Positions 22,201 to 30,031 of a stretch of 53,375 nucleotides of DNA are shown piece by piece. The notes under the pieces are model-generated. The model made no database searches. It was not told where the DNA came from and saw nothing but the letters and a program-made list of their open reading frames with translations. The position numbers and the translations under genes are program-made. The stretch spans positions 1 through 53,375 of IMG/VR virus record IMGVR_UViG_3300036816_000028; one strand, given 5' to 3'. The stretch comes from a virus. Position 1 is the stretch's first letter. Each line of letters opens with the position of its first letter.

Positions 22201-23489
22201 ACGCGTACCTGAAGGGCGACGTGGCCGCCACCCGGTCGGTGGCCGGTCGGCTGCCGATGACGGAGTACGGCCAGCGGGAGCACCTTCTGGCGTCCCTGGC
22301 GGGACGGATGACGCTCAACGGCTGCCGGGTGGACGTCGCGCTCCTGCGGAAGCGCCTGAAGGACGGCCAGGCACGCAAGCGGGCGGCCATGGAGGAGCTG
22401 GCGGACGGCCAGGGTCTTCCGCTGGGGCGCACCGTCATGCGCGGCCGGGGTGCGGCGAAGGCGCCGGTGTTCGAGCCCTTCAGCTCCCCTTTCAACACCA
22501 CGGAGGGGAAGGAGTGGCTGGCGGACCTATGGCAGCGCTTCGGGGTGGTCCGGCCGCCGGTGACCGACAGCGGGGCCCTGTCCACCGCCGCGGAGCGGCT
22601 GAAGGCTGTGGCGGACAACCCGCGGTGCCCGGCGGAGCTGAAGCACGTCCTGGAGCTGATGGAGGTCATCACCACCACCAGGACCGTCTACCAGACCGCT
22701 GCCACGTACATGACCGCCGAAGGCCGGGTGCACCCCATGGTCTCCATGCGCCAGGCGTCGGGCCGGTGGTCGCTGACGAAGCCGGGCCTGACCGTCTTCG
22801 GGAAGCGCGGCGGGCGCCACGTGGAGCGGGAGATCATCATTCCGGAGCGGGGCCATGTGGTCATCACCTGCGACCTGGCACAGGTGGACATGCGCGGGGT
22901 GGCGGGCCACTGCCAGGACCCGGCGTACATGGAGCTGTTTCAGCCCGGCAAGGACATCCACCAGGAGATCGCGGACATGCTGGGCATCGCCCGGCAGGAC
23001 GCGAAAGCGTTCGGCCACGGGTACAACTACGGGCTCTCACTGAACGGCGCGGTCCGCCGCGGTGCGGACCTGGAGCTGGCAAAGGTCTTCTACCAGGGCA
23101 TGGTCACCCAGTTCCCGGTCAAGGAGGAGTGGACGAAGAAGATCCAGTCCATGGGGGCCCACGGGGACCTCCTGGACAACGGCTTCGGGCGCAAGATGCG
23201 CTGCGACCCGGAGAGCGCCTTCACCGTCGCGCCCGCGCTGATGGGCCAGGGCAGTGCCCGGGACATCACCATGGAGGTCCTGATCCGGCTCATGACGGCG
23301 CACCCGGAGTACCGGCCGTTCCTGCGGATCTACGTCCACGACGAATTCGTCTTCTCCGTTCCGGAGGCCATGGCGGAGGAGGTCGGAGCGGAGATCGAGA
23401 AGGCGTTCACCTGGGAGTGGCGCGGCGTGCCGATTCTTTGTGATCGCACTGCACCCGCGGAGAGCTGGGGTGCGGCCAGTGCGAAGTGA
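19251..23489 (+). CDS. primase/SF3 helicase-family A DNA polymerase fusion
   Basis: One uninterrupted frame of 1412 codons. N-terminal half: TOPRIM-like WITEGVKK (about 137) and VVCFDADAR (about 186); SF3 helicase Walker A GGGENGKST (about 460) and MLEETPEER (about 510). C-terminal half: exonuclease motifs FFDLEG (836), HNILGFD and YLKGDVAAT (986); polymerase motif A CDLAQVDMR (1204), motif B RQDAKAFGHGYNYG (1248) and motif C VHDEF (1361). All proofreading and polymerase residues are present. GTG at 19251 lies 5 nt after GGAGG. Residues about 744-826 are a low-complexity linker. An in-frame ATG at 21723 after AGGAAGAAGAA could give a separate polymerase. Confidence 0.85.
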   Translation: MTAEAVESTAAGRPTDQEASPLSLAHQAELEASCVGEEHIAARGYRTLYGSDEDRTELRDLRIPRWMWREPTAFPGLLIPEYRATGELIGYQWKPGQPQRNPEGKPVKYASATGAPNHMDIPPLVADKVRDPKHSLWITEGVKKADSLATLGKAVVTLTGVFNWRSKLGTLGDWEDIPLKGRTIVVCFDADAREKRTVLLAMVRLGRWLTSKGAADVRYLIVPAEVEQEEGAPVAVKGVDDYFRAGGTLEELGAFATREEPGGGGAQDASFSDAVMADTVCGEALEGVFRWSAGLGWMTWTGKVWRKATDATVTEAVRLWALAQFERVLERQRDDPNRDLRAQIDGWRSALGKAKLNALVALSRGILESDPGDFDADPDAINCPNGIVDLRTGLIVPHDPDRLMTKITGVDYVKDAESTDWLKALEALPEGVRDWFQLRIGQAVTGHLTPDDLAVICQGGGENGKSTVFNALLVATGLYHIMVADRAMLGNASDNHPTEMMDFRGARLAMLEETPEERHLDTNRLKKLVGTREITARGMRQDDVTFETTHSLFVNTNFEPQVNETDHGTWRRLALLKFPYTYRKPHEPLMGPNDRRADPTLRQRVETPAVMEAALAWAVEGAQRWYAADRIMPGLPDQVVADTMEWRQKSDPILKFANENLEFDRESHITGAELTDAFMSFLESERSKPWSAKTFVSRFGGHDLCSRNGVAYKLIKARAGRSTRKPNLSVSASYKAWLGVRFTTPDDTDPSQDVGFSPESPNEDPFGDFKNPQVEGGVQDQVTPVTSPPVKRPSTRETQLNRRRGYSGYRNDVVSINEDHQEEEMSEMSESTEPVFFDLEGANADELFTYSDDGGSPPVGFVRLAGAAVGEGEIRTGVPVEKLVRMLEERPSAGHNILGFDGLALAFHHGMDWEKFCAGAVDTEINARLDDPPRSKETGGSEDRYDLDHIAAKLGVGGKTDSAKRLKDKFGGYDRIPVDDPEYHAYLKGDVAATRSVAGRLPMTEYGQREHLLASLAGRMTLNGCRVDVALLRKRLKDGQARKRAAMEELADGQGLPLGRTVMRGRGAAKAPVFEPFSSPFNTTEGKEWLADLWQRFGVVRPPVTDSGALSTAAERLKAVADNPRCPAELKHVLELMEVITTTRTVYQTAATYMTAEGRVHPMVSMRQASGRWSLTKPGLTVFGKRGGRHVEREIIIPERGHVVITCDLAQVDMRGVAGHCQDPAYMELFQPGKDIHQEIADMLGIARQDAKAFGHGYNYGLSLNGAVRRGADLELAKVFYQGMVTQFPVKEEWTKKIQSMGAHGDLLDNGFGRKMRCDPESAFTVAPALMGQGSARDITMEVLIRLMTAHPEYRPFLRIYVHDEFVFSVPEAMAEEVGAEIEKAFTWEWRGVPILCDRTAPAESWGAASAK
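21526..21555. repeat. 10-bp-arm dyad in the linker
   Basis: AATCCCCGAA (21526-21535) and TTCGGGGATT (21546-21555) pair perfectly over a 10-nt loop, inside the primase-polymerase linker. Confidence 0.7.
21593..21678. repeat. 32-bp-arm inverted repeat, origin-like
   Basis: Left arm 21593-21624 and right arm 21647-21678 match at 28 of 32 positions, around a 22-nt centre. All three matching blocks share one axis at 21635.5. Each arm contains two GTAACC-type units 9 bp apart. The arms are rich in A/T compared with flanking DNA. Located in coding sequence. Confidence 0.8.
21678..21695. repeat. 8-bp-arm palindrome CGAAACGA-TG-TCGTTTCG
   Basis: Perfect 18-bp dyad abutting the large inverted repeat; ideal size and symmetry for a dimeric DNA-binding protein. 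It lies 28 bases before a possible internal start at 21723. Confidence 0.7.
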
Positions 23490-23871
23490 CCGGTTCCGCT
23501 ACCCGGCGGGGATCACGGACAAAGCGGCTTACGACGCCCAGACGTACCTGGAGGCGGGAACGGAGGAGGCGATGGCCGCCGCACGGCGGATCGACCGCCG
23601 GGAGAGGAAGAAGGAGATCATGAAGAAGCTGAAGGATCTGGCCGGACTGGGGGTCGGCCACCAGTTCATCCTGGGGTGGAAGGAGCGCCAGGCCGCCGCT
23701 GCGGAGGCGGACCTGTTCCTGATCCGGTGCGCTGCGCTGGGCTTCACCCGGCATGAGACGGCCGCCGCGGTGCTGAAGGCCCATGAGCTGTATCCGGCCT
23801 TCACCGTGGAGCAGATCAAGGCGTACGTCTGGGAGCGGATGACCGACGGAACGCTGACTCCGGTGAAATGA
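23479..23871 (+). CDS. hypothetical helical protein
   Basis: 130 residues, unrecognised and almost all helical (KAAYDAQTYLEAGTEEAM; FILGWKERQAAAAEAD; HETAAAVLKAHELYP). Start GTG at 23479 overlaps the polymerase stop. An in-frame ATG at 23620 has an excellent leader AGGAAGAAGGAGATC, so an 83-residue form is at least as likely, or both are made. Confidence 0.55.
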   Translation: MRSDRFRYPAGITDKAAYDAQTYLEAGTEEAMAAARRIDRRERKKEIMKKLKDLAGLGVGHQFILGWKERQAAAAEADLFLIRCAALGFTRHETAAAVLKAHELYPAFTVEQIKAYVWERMTDGTLTPVK

Positions 23872-23926
23872 TCAAAGGACTGATCAGGGATGATTCATGA
23901 TCATTGTTACGTAGGAAGGCGGGATC

Positions 23927-24529
23927 ATGGAACTGGACATGACCGTCATGTACGCCCGGCGGTGCCCGGCGGTGCAGACCAACGGCCGGGCGTGCATGCA
24001 GCCCGCCGGGAGCAGGACCAAGCACAAGGGGTGGGGCTTCTGCCGGTTCCACCAGGGCGGTGTCCGACCTGTAGAGGAGACCTGGGCCATGGCGGCTGAA
24101 CTGGCGGAACAACTGGACATGAACCCGCTGGAGGCGCTGCTCCACAGCGTGCGGGTGGCGGGCGCCCATGCGGCCTGGGCGGACGTCCAGCTTCAGGCCG
24201 CGATCAAGCGCCAGGAGGACGACGGCGGGAATCCGGGCGACGCTCCGAACGACGCGGTGAAGCGGTGGATGATCGAGTCCCGCAATGAACGGCGGCTGTT
24301 CGTCCAGGCGTCCAAGCTGTCGGTGGACGCCGGTGTGGCCGCCGCGCTGGTCCAGCGGGTGGAGCTGGAGTCCACGGCCGTGGCGGAGGCGGTGATGGCC
24401 GCCGTGGACACGCTGGACCTGGAGCCGTCGGAGAGGAACCGCGCGCTGGGCAAGGCGCAGGAGCGTCTTCTGGAGATAGCGGGTGCAGCGATGGAACTTC
24501 CCGACGTCCAGGGCTTGTCCGACCGCTGA
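23927..24529 (+). CDS. small terminase subunit (probable)
   Basis: 200 residues. Actinophage small terminases often show an N-terminal Cys/His cluster (RCPAVQTNGRACMQPAG, FCRFHQG) followed by long helices, as here (LAEQLDMNPLEALLHSVRVA; FVQASKLSVDAGVAAALVQRV). It would recognise the packaging site and recruit the large terminase encoded 3 kb downstream. AGGAAGGCGGGATC precedes the ATG. Confidence 0.65.
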   Translation: MELDMTVMYARRCPAVQTNGRACMQPAGSRTKHKGWGFCRFHQGGVRPVEETWAMAAELAEQLDMNPLEALLHSVRVAGAHAAWADVQLQAAIKRQEDDGGNPGDAPNDAVKRWMIESRNERRLFVQASKLSVDAGVAAALVQRVELESTAVAEAVMAAVDTLDLEPSERNRALGKAQERLLEIAGAAMELPDVQGLSDR

Positions 24530-24538
24530 CCTGTCAAG

Positions 24539-24572
24539 AGGTGGCGCTGGGTTTCGTCTTCCGGCGCCACCT
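24539..24572 (+). terminator. hairpin after the small terminase gene
   Basis: AGGTGGCGC and GCGCCACCT pair perfectly across 16 nt, 10 bases past the stop. The remaining ~100 bases to the next gene hold a TAGGCT box at about 24627 that could be a -10. Confidence 0.6.
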
Positions 24573-24629
24573 GCATGTTCGGGCGCAGCGGTGCGCCGGT
24601 GCCCTGCCGCTGCCGGAATCCGCCCGTAG

Positions 24630-25250
<621 letters not shown>

Positions 25251-25342
25251 CCTGGCGCTGGCCGGTTGGTGCACCGGCGTACAGCCGCGGACGTGCTGGG
25301 TCCGCGATGCCGGGTGGCTGTTGGCGCGGACACCCGAAGAAC

Positions 25343-25380
25343 GAACAGCCCCCTGGCATCCGACCACCAGGGGGCTGTTC
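25343..25380. terminator. bidirectional terminator, 14-bp perfect arms
   Basis: Arms 25343-25356 and 25367-25380, 10-nt loop, between the rightward Rpf-like gene and the leftward CxxC peptide gene. The ~90 bases from 25251 to 25342 show no gene. Confidence 0.75.
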
Positions 25381-25396
25381 GCTGCGCGGGGACCTG

Positions 25397-25519
25397 TTAG
25401 CAGGGCTGGCCGCACTTCGTGCACTTGCCGATCCACTCACCGGACGTTCCGCCGGTGTGGTCCCCGCCGTTCGGGCAGTTGCCGAAGACGGTCGAAATCA
25501 GGCGCAGGAGTCGGTTCAC
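25397..25519 (-). CDS. 40-residue zinc-ribbon peptide
   Basis: GTG at 25519 follows the full AGGAAGAAGGAAGATC leader. The peptide starts MNRLLRLISTVFGNCPNGG and ends CTKCGQPC, giving Cys pairs that could bind zinc. It is the second gene of a leftward cassette inserted between the Rpf-like gene and the papain-like gene. Too short for usual gene finders; function unknown. Confidence 0.65.
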   Translation of the reverse strand: MNRLLRLISTVFGNCPNGGDHTGGTSGEWIGKCTKCGQPC

Positions 25520-25546
25520 GATCTTCCTTCTTCCTCTCGGGTTCCA

Positions 25547-25574
25547 CCGCGGCCGGGTGGATTCCCGGCCGCGG
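25547..25574 (-). terminator. hairpin, 11-bp arms
   Basis: CCGCGGCCGGG and CCCGGCCGCGG with a 6-nt loop, between the two leftward cassette genes, 12 bases past the stop at 25586. Confidence 0.65.
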
Positions 25575-25585
25575 AAGTCTCTGGA

Positions 25586-26062
25586 TCAGACGGTCTTCCA
25601 GGTGTAGGAGATCACCTGGGGCGCCAAGGCGTGGCGCTGGTCGTTGCCGAAGTACAGCGATCCGGCCGGGTCGGAGCGGAAACCGATCACCCAGGAGTCG
25701 AAGGGCTCCGGAGCGTAGTAGCCGTCCGTCATGGACAGTTCGTAGCTGATGTGGCCGCGGTAGGCGGTGCGCTCGAACGTGTCCGCGTCGGTGCACTCGG
25801 TGCGCTCCTCCATCAGCGCCACGAACCAGGCGGCGAACCGGCTGGTGGTGACCGCGTCCCAGTTCGGGGTGGCCGCTTCCACCGGCGCCGTCTCGGTGGC
25901 CTCCTCCGTCTCCACCGGCGCCGCGTTCCGGGCGTCGAAGGCGGCCAGGACCGCGTCCATCTCCGCCTTGCCAGCGGCCTGGAGCGCCTTCAGGTTGGCG
26001 GCGCTGGGGTCGGCGGTGAAAGCGGCTTCTGCGTCCCGGCGGGCGATGGAGAGAGTGTTCAT
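25586..26062 (-). CDS. hypothetical protein of a leftward cassette
   Basis: 158 residues, not recognised. The first 55 residues are Ala-rich helix, then an acidic Pro/Glu linker, then a mixed domain with ISYELSMTDGYY and WVIGFRSDPAGSLYFGN. The ATG at 26062 follows AGGAAGAAGGAAGATC. It has its own TTGACA promoter and terminator, so it is probably expressed independently of the late genes, like a moron. Confidence 0.6.
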   Translation of the reverse strand: MNTLSIARRDAEAAFTADPSAANLKALQAAGKAEMDAVLAAFDARNAAPVETEEATETAPVEAATPNWDAVTTSRFAAWFVALMEERTECTDADTFERTAYRGHISYELSMTDGYYAPEPFDSWVIGFRSDPAGSLYFGNDQRHALAPQVISYTWKTV

Positions 26063-26095
26063 GATCTTCCTTCTTCCTGGTCGTCTTGCTGTGTC

Positions 26096-26127
26096 TCTAT
26101 ACTCCCGCAAGTCAGAACTCTTGTCAA
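26096..26127 (-). promoter_or_regulatory. leftward promoter of the cassette
   Basis: Perfect TTGACA (26127-26122) and TATAGA (26101-26096) on the minus strand, but 20 nt apart, longer than ideal. CTTGACAAG is also a near-palindrome. Confidence 0.5.
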
Positions 26128-26233
26128 GTTATGCGTAAGTCTCTGACCTGCGAAAATGAAGATTCTTTGGCGCCGGACGACGCACACAGGGCGCGCGGGT
26201 AGCCTTACTCCAGCCGATGAAAGGAATGGAACC

Positions 26234-27130
26234 GTGACTTACGGATTCAGCATGGAGGACGGCGTGTACCGTCGTGATCTCCCGCGTACGGACCGACGTC
26301 TGGGCCGACACGTCCGCCACGACCACCGGTCCGCGCGGTACGCCGTCGGCGTGCTGCCGAAGCGCGCCATCCAGAAGGTGAGCTGGACCCGGCGCATCGG
26401 AATCCTGGACCAGCTTCAACTGGGCAAGTGCACCGCGGAGGCGTTCACCGGCGCGGCCGGGACGGACAGCGCGGCGGGCCAGGGCCAGACCTCCGTGACG
26501 CTGGCCGCCTCCGCGGCCGGGCGCGGCTTCCTGAACGCCGGGCAGACCTACGCCCTGGACGACACGTTCTCCACGGCCTTCTACAGCGTGGAGACGGCGG
26601 ACGACAGCTACCCGGGCTCCTACCCGCCCGACGACACCGGCTCCGACGCGCTGGGTGCCATGGCCGCGGGCAAGGCGCTGGGGCTGGTCGGCCAGTACCA
26701 GCACGCCATGAGCTACGCCGCGGCGGTCTCCGCCATCCAGTCCGGCGCGCTGCTGTGGGGGACCACGTTCTACAACTCCATGTTTGACCTGGACTCCAAG
26801 GGCTACTTCGTGGTCAACCCGAAGTCGGGTGTGGCGGGCGGCCATGAGATGGTCCTCACCAGCTACGACCCGGAGACCGACGAATGGGGCGGGGACAACT
26901 CCTGGAACGAGAGCTGGGGCCCGCTGGACGGATCGTTCAAGATCACGGGGAAGAATCTGACCGCGCTCCTGAAGGACGACGGGGACGTGACGCTCCCGGT
27001 GTGGACCTTCGCGCCGATCACACCCGTCCCGCCCACTCCGCCGGTGCCGCCGACGCCCGCGACCGTGGACGACTCCGCACTGTGGGCCGCTGCGCAGTCC
27101 TGGGCGGCCGGTAAGGGGTTCACCGCGTGA
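26234..27130 (+). CDS. papain-like (C1) cysteine peptidase
   Basis: 298 residues. QLQLGKCTAEAF supplies the oxyanion Gln and nucleophile Cys (about 60-66), GGHEMVLTSYD the His (about 203) and DNSWNESWG the Asn (about 221): the papain triad in normal order. The N terminus is Arg/His-rich and basic, with no signal peptide. A Pro-rich hinge (PVPPTPPVPPTP) leads to a helical C-terminal tail. GTG at 26234 is preferred with AAGGA upstream. It could be a virion protease, a host-directed enzyme or part of lysis. Confidence 0.65.
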   Translation: MTYGFSMEDGVYRRDLPRTDRRLGRHVRHDHRSARYAVGVLPKRAIQKVSWTRRIGILDQLQLGKCTAEAFTGAAGTDSAAGQGQTSVTLAASAAGRGFLNAGQTYALDDTFSTAFYSVETADDSYPGSYPPDDTGSDALGAMAAGKALGLVGQYQHAMSYAAAVSAIQSGALLWGTTFYNSMFDLDSKGYFVVNPKSGVAGGHEMVLTSYDPETDEWGGDNSWNESWGPLDGSFKITGKNLTALLKDDGDVTLPVWTFAPITPVPPTPPVPPTPATVDDSALWAAAQSWAAGKGFTA

Positions 27131-27333
27131 TGAACCCCTTCGCCGCACTGTTCCCGACGGAGAAGCGGCGCCCGGCCGACGCCCGCAGCGTGACCATGTC
27201 GGAGGGCGGTTTCCAGATCTGCGGGTACTCCGCGGACGACGTCCTGAAGCTCCTGGCCGGGATGAAGGGCGACGACGCCATGACGGCCAAGTTCGGGGAG
27301 CAGGACAAGACGCCGTCCGGTGGATACGCGTAG
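27130..27333 (+). CDS. small hypothetical protein
   Basis: 67 residues, unrecognised. ATG at 27130 is joined to the peptidase stop in a TGATG junction. The sequence (FQICGYSADDVLKLLAGMKG) suggests a small alpha/beta domain. Lies immediately before the large terminase gene. Confidence 0.55.
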   Translation: MNPFAALFPTEKRRPADARSVTMSEGGFQICGYSADDVLKLLAGMKGDDAMTAKFGEQDKTPSGGYA

Positions 27334-27343
27334 GGAGCAGGAC

Positions 27344-28762
27344 ATGACGGTGACGGACGCCCAGCGCATCGCGGCCGGTGCGGCTGCGCACATCGCGCGC
27401 GGCATGGCTTCCACGCGCTGGCGTCCGCTGCCCCACCAGGTCCCGCCACCGGACGACTGGTACGGCTGGCTTCTGATGGCCGGGCGCGGTGCGGGCAAGA
27501 CCGACGCGTGTGCGGAATACATGGTCCAGCACGTGAACGGACCGCCGTGCCTTCCCGGACCCAGCCCGCACTGGATGGGCATCATTGCTCCGACCCTGGG
27601 CGACGCGGCCACGTCGTGTTTCGCCGGGCCGTCGGGCATCCGGACGCACGACCCGTCGGCCACCATGGTCACCACGAAGGGCGGCACGGTGATCCGGTGG
27701 CCGAACGGGTCGGAGGCGAAGCTGTTCGGTGCGCACACGGAGGAGGAGACCGACCGTCTCCGCTCCGGCGGTAACCGCTGCCTGATGTGGCTGGAGGAGT
27801 TGGCCGCCTGGCGGTACCTGGACGAAGCCTGGGCACAGATGCGTTTCGGTCTGCGCGTCGGGCCCCACCCGCACTGGATCGGGTCCACCACGCCGAAGAC
27901 GCGTCCGCTCATCCGGCGCCTGCACGAAGGCAAGGTCCCGAACACGGTCCTGACCCGCGGTTCCATGTACGACAATCCCCACCTCCGGCCGGAAGTGCGT
28001 GCCGCGCTGGAGGAGGAGTACGCGGGTACGCCGATGGGTCGTCAGGAGCTGATGGGACTCCTGATCGAAGAGGACGAAAACGCACTGTGGAACCGGAAGG
28101 TGATCGACGCCAGCCGCGTGCACCCGAACGACCTTCCGGACCTGGGCCGGATCTCCGTCGGCGTGGACCCGTCGGGCGGTGCCGGTGAGCAGGGAATCAT
28201 CGTGGTGGGGAAGTCCAGGCTGCGCCTGGCGCCCATCACCATGCCTCCGGACATCCTTCCGGAGGGGGGCCCGCCGCAGCCGATGACCCCGCGGCACCTG
28301 GGCTACGTGCTGGACGACCGGACCGTCCGCCTGAAGCCGGAGGGCTGGGGCCGCGCGGTGGTGCGCGCCGCGGTGGAGTGGGAAGCGGATGAGATCTTCG
28401 TGGAGGTCAACTACGGCGGGGACATGTGCATCTCCACCGTGGGTTCCGTCCTGGAGGCGGAAGGGCTGAACATCCCGATCCGGGCGGTACGCGCTACGCG
28501 CGGCAAGGCCATCCGGGCGCAGCCGGTCAGCGCGTTGTCCTTCCAGGGGGCGTGGTCGCACGTCGGGGAGTTCGAAGCTCTGGAGGACCAGATGACGACC
28601 TGGACGCCGGAGACCGACTGGAGCCCGGACCGGCTGGACGGTTCGGTCTGGAACGCGCACGGGCTGAAGCTGGTGGGCCCCGGCGTCCGTGGGAAGGGCT
28701 CTTTCGGTGGTTCAATGGGACAAAAGCAAATCATGACAACAAGTCGAAGGTCATTCCCATGA
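27344..28762 (+). CDS. terminase large subunit
   Basis: 472 residues. ATPase: Walker A LLMAGRGAGKTDA (about 43-55) and Walker B CLMWLEELAAW (about 146-156). Nuclease: GVDPSGGAGEQG (Asp near 273), FVEVNYGGDM (about 352) and DRLDGSVWNAHGL (about 430). It packages the genome and cuts it at the packaging site. ATG at 27344 follows GGGAGCAGG. The last ~20 codons are unusually A-rich (GQKQIMTTSRR) compared with the body. Confidence 0.88.
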   Translation: MTVTDAQRIAAGAAAHIARGMASTRWRPLPHQVPPPDDWYGWLLMAGRGAGKTDACAEYMVQHVNGPPCLPGPSPHWMGIIAPTLGDAATSCFAGPSGIRTHDPSATMVTTKGGTVIRWPNGSEAKLFGAHTEEETDRLRSGGNRCLMWLEELAAWRYLDEAWAQMRFGLRVGPHPHWIGSTTPKTRPLIRRLHEGKVPNTVLTRGSMYDNPHLRPEVRAALEEEYAGTPMGRQELMGLLIEEDENALWNRKVIDASRVHPNDLPDLGRISVGVDPSGGAGEQGIIVVGKSRLRLAPITMPPDILPEGGPPQPMTPRHLGYVLDDRTVRLKPEGWGRAVVRAAVEWEADEIFVEVNYGGDMCISTVGSVLEAEGLNIPIRAVRATRGKAIRAQPVSALSFQGAWSHVGEFEALEDQMTTWTPETDWSPDRLDGSVWNAHGLKLVGPGVRGKGSFGGSMGQKQIMTTSRRSFP

Positions 28763-28944
28763 TCACCCTGCCCCTGACGCTGGTCTTCCTCGCGATCCTG
28801 GCCGCCTTGTCCGCGTCCCGCGGGCGCTTCCACGTCGGCACCACGGCACTGGCCGTTGTGACCGGCGTCATGCTGGCCAATACGGTCATCGGCGCGGACA
28901 TCGTGGCCGTGGTGTCCAGCGCGGTGCACGTCTTCAGCGCGTGA
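28759..28944 (+). CDS. small membrane protein (holin-like)
   Basis: 61 residues with two membrane segments (ITLPLTLVFLAILAALSA and TALAVVTGVMLANTVIGADIV). The start overlaps the terminase stop (ATGA). Small two-segment proteins in this position may be holins or antiholins. Confidence 0.55.
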   Translation: MITLPLTLVFLAILAALSASRGRFHVGTTALAVVTGVMLANTVIGADIVAVVSSAVHVFSA

Positions 28945-28947
28945 GGC

Positions 28948-28989
28948 GGTACCTTCTTTCCGTGTACCAGCCGAACGAAAGAAGGTACC
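28948..28989 (+). promoter_or_regulatory. SD-sequestering hairpin, 13-bp perfect arms
   Basis: GGTACCTTCTTTC (28948-28960) pairs exactly with GAAAGAAGGTACC (28977-28989). The right arm contains the AAGAAGG SD of the membrane protein gene starting at 28994, so folding would hide the ribosome site. Confidence 0.65.
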
Positions 28990-28993
28990 CCTG

Positions 28994-29365
28994 ATGGCCA
29001 CTCCCGACCCGGCGCCCGCCAACCCGGCAGCGCCCGCGGAACCGGCTCTCCTGTTCGCCCTGCTCTCCGCCGTGCTGGGCCTCCTGGCCGCGCTGCACGT
29101 CGGCCACCTGACCACCGATCAGACCGGCGCCATCATGATCATTGTGAACGCGGTGTTCGGTGCGGTCGTGGCGGCGCTCACCCGGCCGGTGTCCCCGGCC
29201 GCCTTCACCGGTGCGTTCTCCGCCATCGTGGCGGCTGTCGCCTCCTTCGGTCTCCATCTCTCCCCGCAGGTGACCGGCGCATCCTCCGGCCTGATCATGG
29301 CGTTCGTCCTCCTGGTGGCCCGCGGCCACGTCGCGCCGGTCGTGAACCCGACGCTGCGCCGATGA
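28994..29365 (+). CDS. four-segment membrane protein (holin candidate)
   Basis: 123 residues with four hydrophobic segments: LLFALLSAVLGLLAAL, GAIMIIVNAVFGAVVAAL, FSAIVAAVASFGL and GLIMAFVLLVARG. N terminus is Ala/Pro-rich; the C terminus is short and basic. A small membrane protein downstream of a hidden SD is a good holin candidate because lysis timing needs tight control. Other membrane genes nearby are competitors for this role. Confidence 0.55.
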   Translation: MATPDPAPANPAAPAEPALLFALLSAVLGLLAALHVGHLTTDQTGAIMIIVNAVFGAVVAALTRPVSPAAFTGAFSAIVAAVASFGLHLSPQVTGASSGLIMAFVLLVARGHVAPVVNPTLRR

Positions 29366-29526
29366 AGCGGCGCGTCCTGCGCTGGCTGCGCATCTCCCGG
29401 CCGACCACGGCGGAGCGGCAACGGCAGGTGATGGAGGACGGGGTCCGCGCCGGGATGGAGTACATCGTCCGGCGCTACGGAGAACATCTGCCGACCAGCC
29501 GGACCGTCCACTGGTACGACCGCTGA
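29362..29526 (+). CDS. 54-residue basic protein
   Basis: Frame too short for most gene finders: starts MKRRVLRWLRISRPTTAERQ, very basic at the N terminus, helical centre. ATGA overlap with the membrane gene. Ends in HWYDR. Function unknown. Confidence 0.55.
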   Translation: MKRRVLRWLRISRPTTAERQRQVMEDGVRAGMEYIVRRYGEHLPTSRTVHWYDR

Positions 29527-29533
29527 ACCACCC

Positions 29534-29558
29534 GGCGCCGGTCACCACGACCGGCGCC
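29534..29558 (+). terminator. hairpin terminator, 10-bp arms
   Basis: GGCGCCGGTC and GACCGGCGCC with a 5-nt loop, 7 bases after the stop at 29526. Confidence 0.65.
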
Positions 29559-29590
29559 GGTCGTCTGTCCGATCAAGGAAGTGAGGAACC

Positions 29591-30031
29591 ATGCCCATCT
29601 GGCTTTATCTGATCATGATGGCGCTGTCCGGCTACCGGCTGACGGTCCTGGTCGTCCAGGACACCTTCCCGCCGGTGCTCTGGCTGCGGGACCGGGTCGT
29701 CGGCGGCTGGCGGCCGGTCACCGCGAAGGAGTGGGAGCAGATCCGCGCGGCGGCGCAGGACGGCGCAGCGAAGACGTTCACCACCCAGGCCGTGGACTTC
29801 GGCGGGAAGCGCGGGGAGCAGGAGGCCCGGTACGTGGAGCGTGCCTCCTGGGTGCCGTTCTGGCTGTCCGACCTGGTCTCCTGCCCGTGGTGCGCGTCCG
29901 GCTGGATCTCCCTGGCGCTGGCGGCTGCCGGTGCGGCGCAGGGGTTCTACGGCTGGCCGGTGTCCTGGCTGGTGTGGGGCGCGGTGTGGGCCGTGTCCGC
30001 GACCATGGCCGCCTGGGAGGTGAGCCGCTGA
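29591..30031 (+). CDS. membrane protein with CPWC motif (DUF1360-like)
   Basis: 146 residues. YRLTVLVVQDTFPP at the N terminus, then SCPWCASGWISLALAAAGAA and a last segment WLVWGAVWAVSATMAAW. Tyr-Arg-Leu near the start plus CPWC just before a membrane helix is the DUF1360 pattern in phage and spore-coat-related proteins. Function unknown. GGAAGTGAGGAACC precedes the ATG. Confidence 0.6.
   Translation: MPIWLYLIMMALSGYRLTVLVVQDTFPPVLWLRDRVVGGWRPVTAKEWEQIRAAAQDGAAKTFTTQAVDFGGKRGEQEARYVERASWVPFWLSDLVSCPWCASGWISLALAAAGAAQGFYGWPVSWLVWGAVWAVSATMAAWEVSR

Noticed and set aside
23869-23903. Three TGATCA sites before the small terminase gene
   Set aside because: Spacing (12 and 17 bases) is irregular and TGATCA is short; no clear promoter is attached.
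26129-28660. An 843-codon frame on the minus strand
   Set aside because: It opposes the peptidase and large terminase, whose catalytic motifs are clear.
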